From: Planctomycetales bacterium
GTDB lineage: Bacteria > Planctomycetota > Planctomycetia > Gemmatales > Gemmataceae
NCBI GenBank assembly: GCA_020054355.1
Contig: JAGVLI010000577.1
Coordinates: 1 to 5,533, forward strand
DNA: 5,533 nucleotides
Direction: 5' to 3'
Of this stretch, positions 5,270-5,533 are shown in pieces; position 1 is the first letter of the stretch; each line of letters begins with the position of its first letter. A program made the translations under genes and the position numbers. The notes beneath the pieces were generated by a model that searched no databases, was not told the DNA's origin, and was given only the letters and a program-made list of their open reading frames with translations.

Positions 5270-5533
5270 CTGCCTGTTGGAGAAATTCACCCAAAAATCT
5301 GCCTGGCACCGCGTCCGCTCGACGGTCGTCGATTCGCCTCGAAAAGTAAACGATCAGACGACCGGATCCCCGCGCCTCGAAGGCGAGTCGCGCTAGGGTT
5401 CTTGATCCACGAAACTTGTTGCAATTGAGCCAAGTTTGACGCGGGTACTGTTTGTCGTTTGCACCACCGTCCCAGCGCCGCGTCCACGGCGTCAAAACCG
5501 CGGCGCAATTCGGGCGGACTGTCCTCGGACTCC
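5270..5533. other. Region downstream of rsr without a supportable gene
   Basis: This stretch holds a short hairpin CGCCT-cga-AGGCG (5373-5385), an inverted repeat (5412-5437) and no terminator with a T run after rsr. On the minus strand a frame is open from the right edge to a TGA at 5287-5289. Its first part (ESEDSPPELRRGFDAVDAAL) looks codon-biased like a gene, but the rest is AT-richer at third positions and looks non-coding. It could be the decayed or chance end of a convergent gene; I do not call it as a CDS. No tRNA or recognisable Y RNA was found here. Confidence 0.3.
5412..5437. repeat. Inverted repeat AAACTTG-N12-CAAGTTT
   Basis: A perfect 7-nt inverted repeat (5412-5418 and 5431-5437) surrounds a 12-nt centre TTGCAATTGAGC that is itself AT-rich. 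It lies about 140 nt beyond the rsr stop in a locally AT-rich patch. It could be an operator for a gene beyond the right edge or a weak RNA hairpin. No T run follows. Confidence 0.4.

Noticed and set aside
4055..5290. Minus-strand open frame of 411 codons opposite rsr
   Set aside because: The plus strand carries an unmistakable Ro60 protein; the antisense frame has no recognisable domain.
5395..5409. GGGTTCTTGATCC as a tRNA-like T arm downstream of rsr
   Set aside because: The loop TTCTTGA lacks the conserved R57 and A58, the stem is only 3 bp with a G-T pair, and no other arms fit.
1..5533. CRISPR array or CRISPR-linked system, considered because of the CARF domain
   Set aside because: No spaced direct repeats or cas genes are present; the CARF domain belongs to an RtcR-type regulator.

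Overview
The window is GC-rich bacterial DNA. Three things suggest a planctomycete, perhaps of the Gemmata group: a secreted HEAT-repeat protein, GTG and TTG starts, and a PIN-type toxin-antitoxin locus. This assignment is an inference from style; no taxonomic marker is present. The core of the window is a divergent pair of RNA-repair and RNA-quality-control genes. An RtcR-type sigma-54 activator lies on the minus strand (1519-3108). A Ro60/Rsr orthologue (TROVE plus vWA domain) lies on the plus strand (3596-5269). Both are complete and keep their key motifs.

Layout from left to right: (1) 1-941, minus strand, is the N-terminal part of an exported HEAT-repeat protein that runs off the left edge. 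(2) 1014-1122, minus strand, is a frameshifted fragment matching only the last 37 or so codons of rtcR, its Fis-type helix-turn-helix. (3) 1146-1491, plus strand, is a toxin-antitoxin remnant: a promoter-like sequence, an intact 74-residue antitoxin, and a PIN toxin cut off after 19 residues. (4) 1519-3108, minus strand, is rtcR, with a possible terminator at its 3' end. (5) 3109-3595 is the divergent control region. It holds a sigma-70-like promoter for rtcR, the best sigma-54 (-24/-12) match for rsr, and a leader of about 250 nt with several strong hairpins. (6) 3596-5269 is rsr, starting at TTG behind a GGAG ribosome binding site. (7) 5270-5533 has no gene I can support, one inverted repeat, and a weak open frame on the minus strand.

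How the parts may work together: in enterobacteria RtcR senses RNA damage through its CARF domain and uses sigma-54 to switch on the RNA-repair operon, which can include rsr, Y RNA genes and rtcBA. Here the regulator sits back to back with rsr, and the sigma-54-like site faces rsr, so RtcR probably controls Ro60 directly. The structured leader between the sigma-54 site and rsr is the best place in the window for an undescribed Y-RNA-like partner of Ro60. No rtcB or rtcA is present, though they could lie beyond the right edge. The left part shows decay: a toxin-antitoxin remnant lies between a broken copy of the rtcR tail and the intact rtcR tail.
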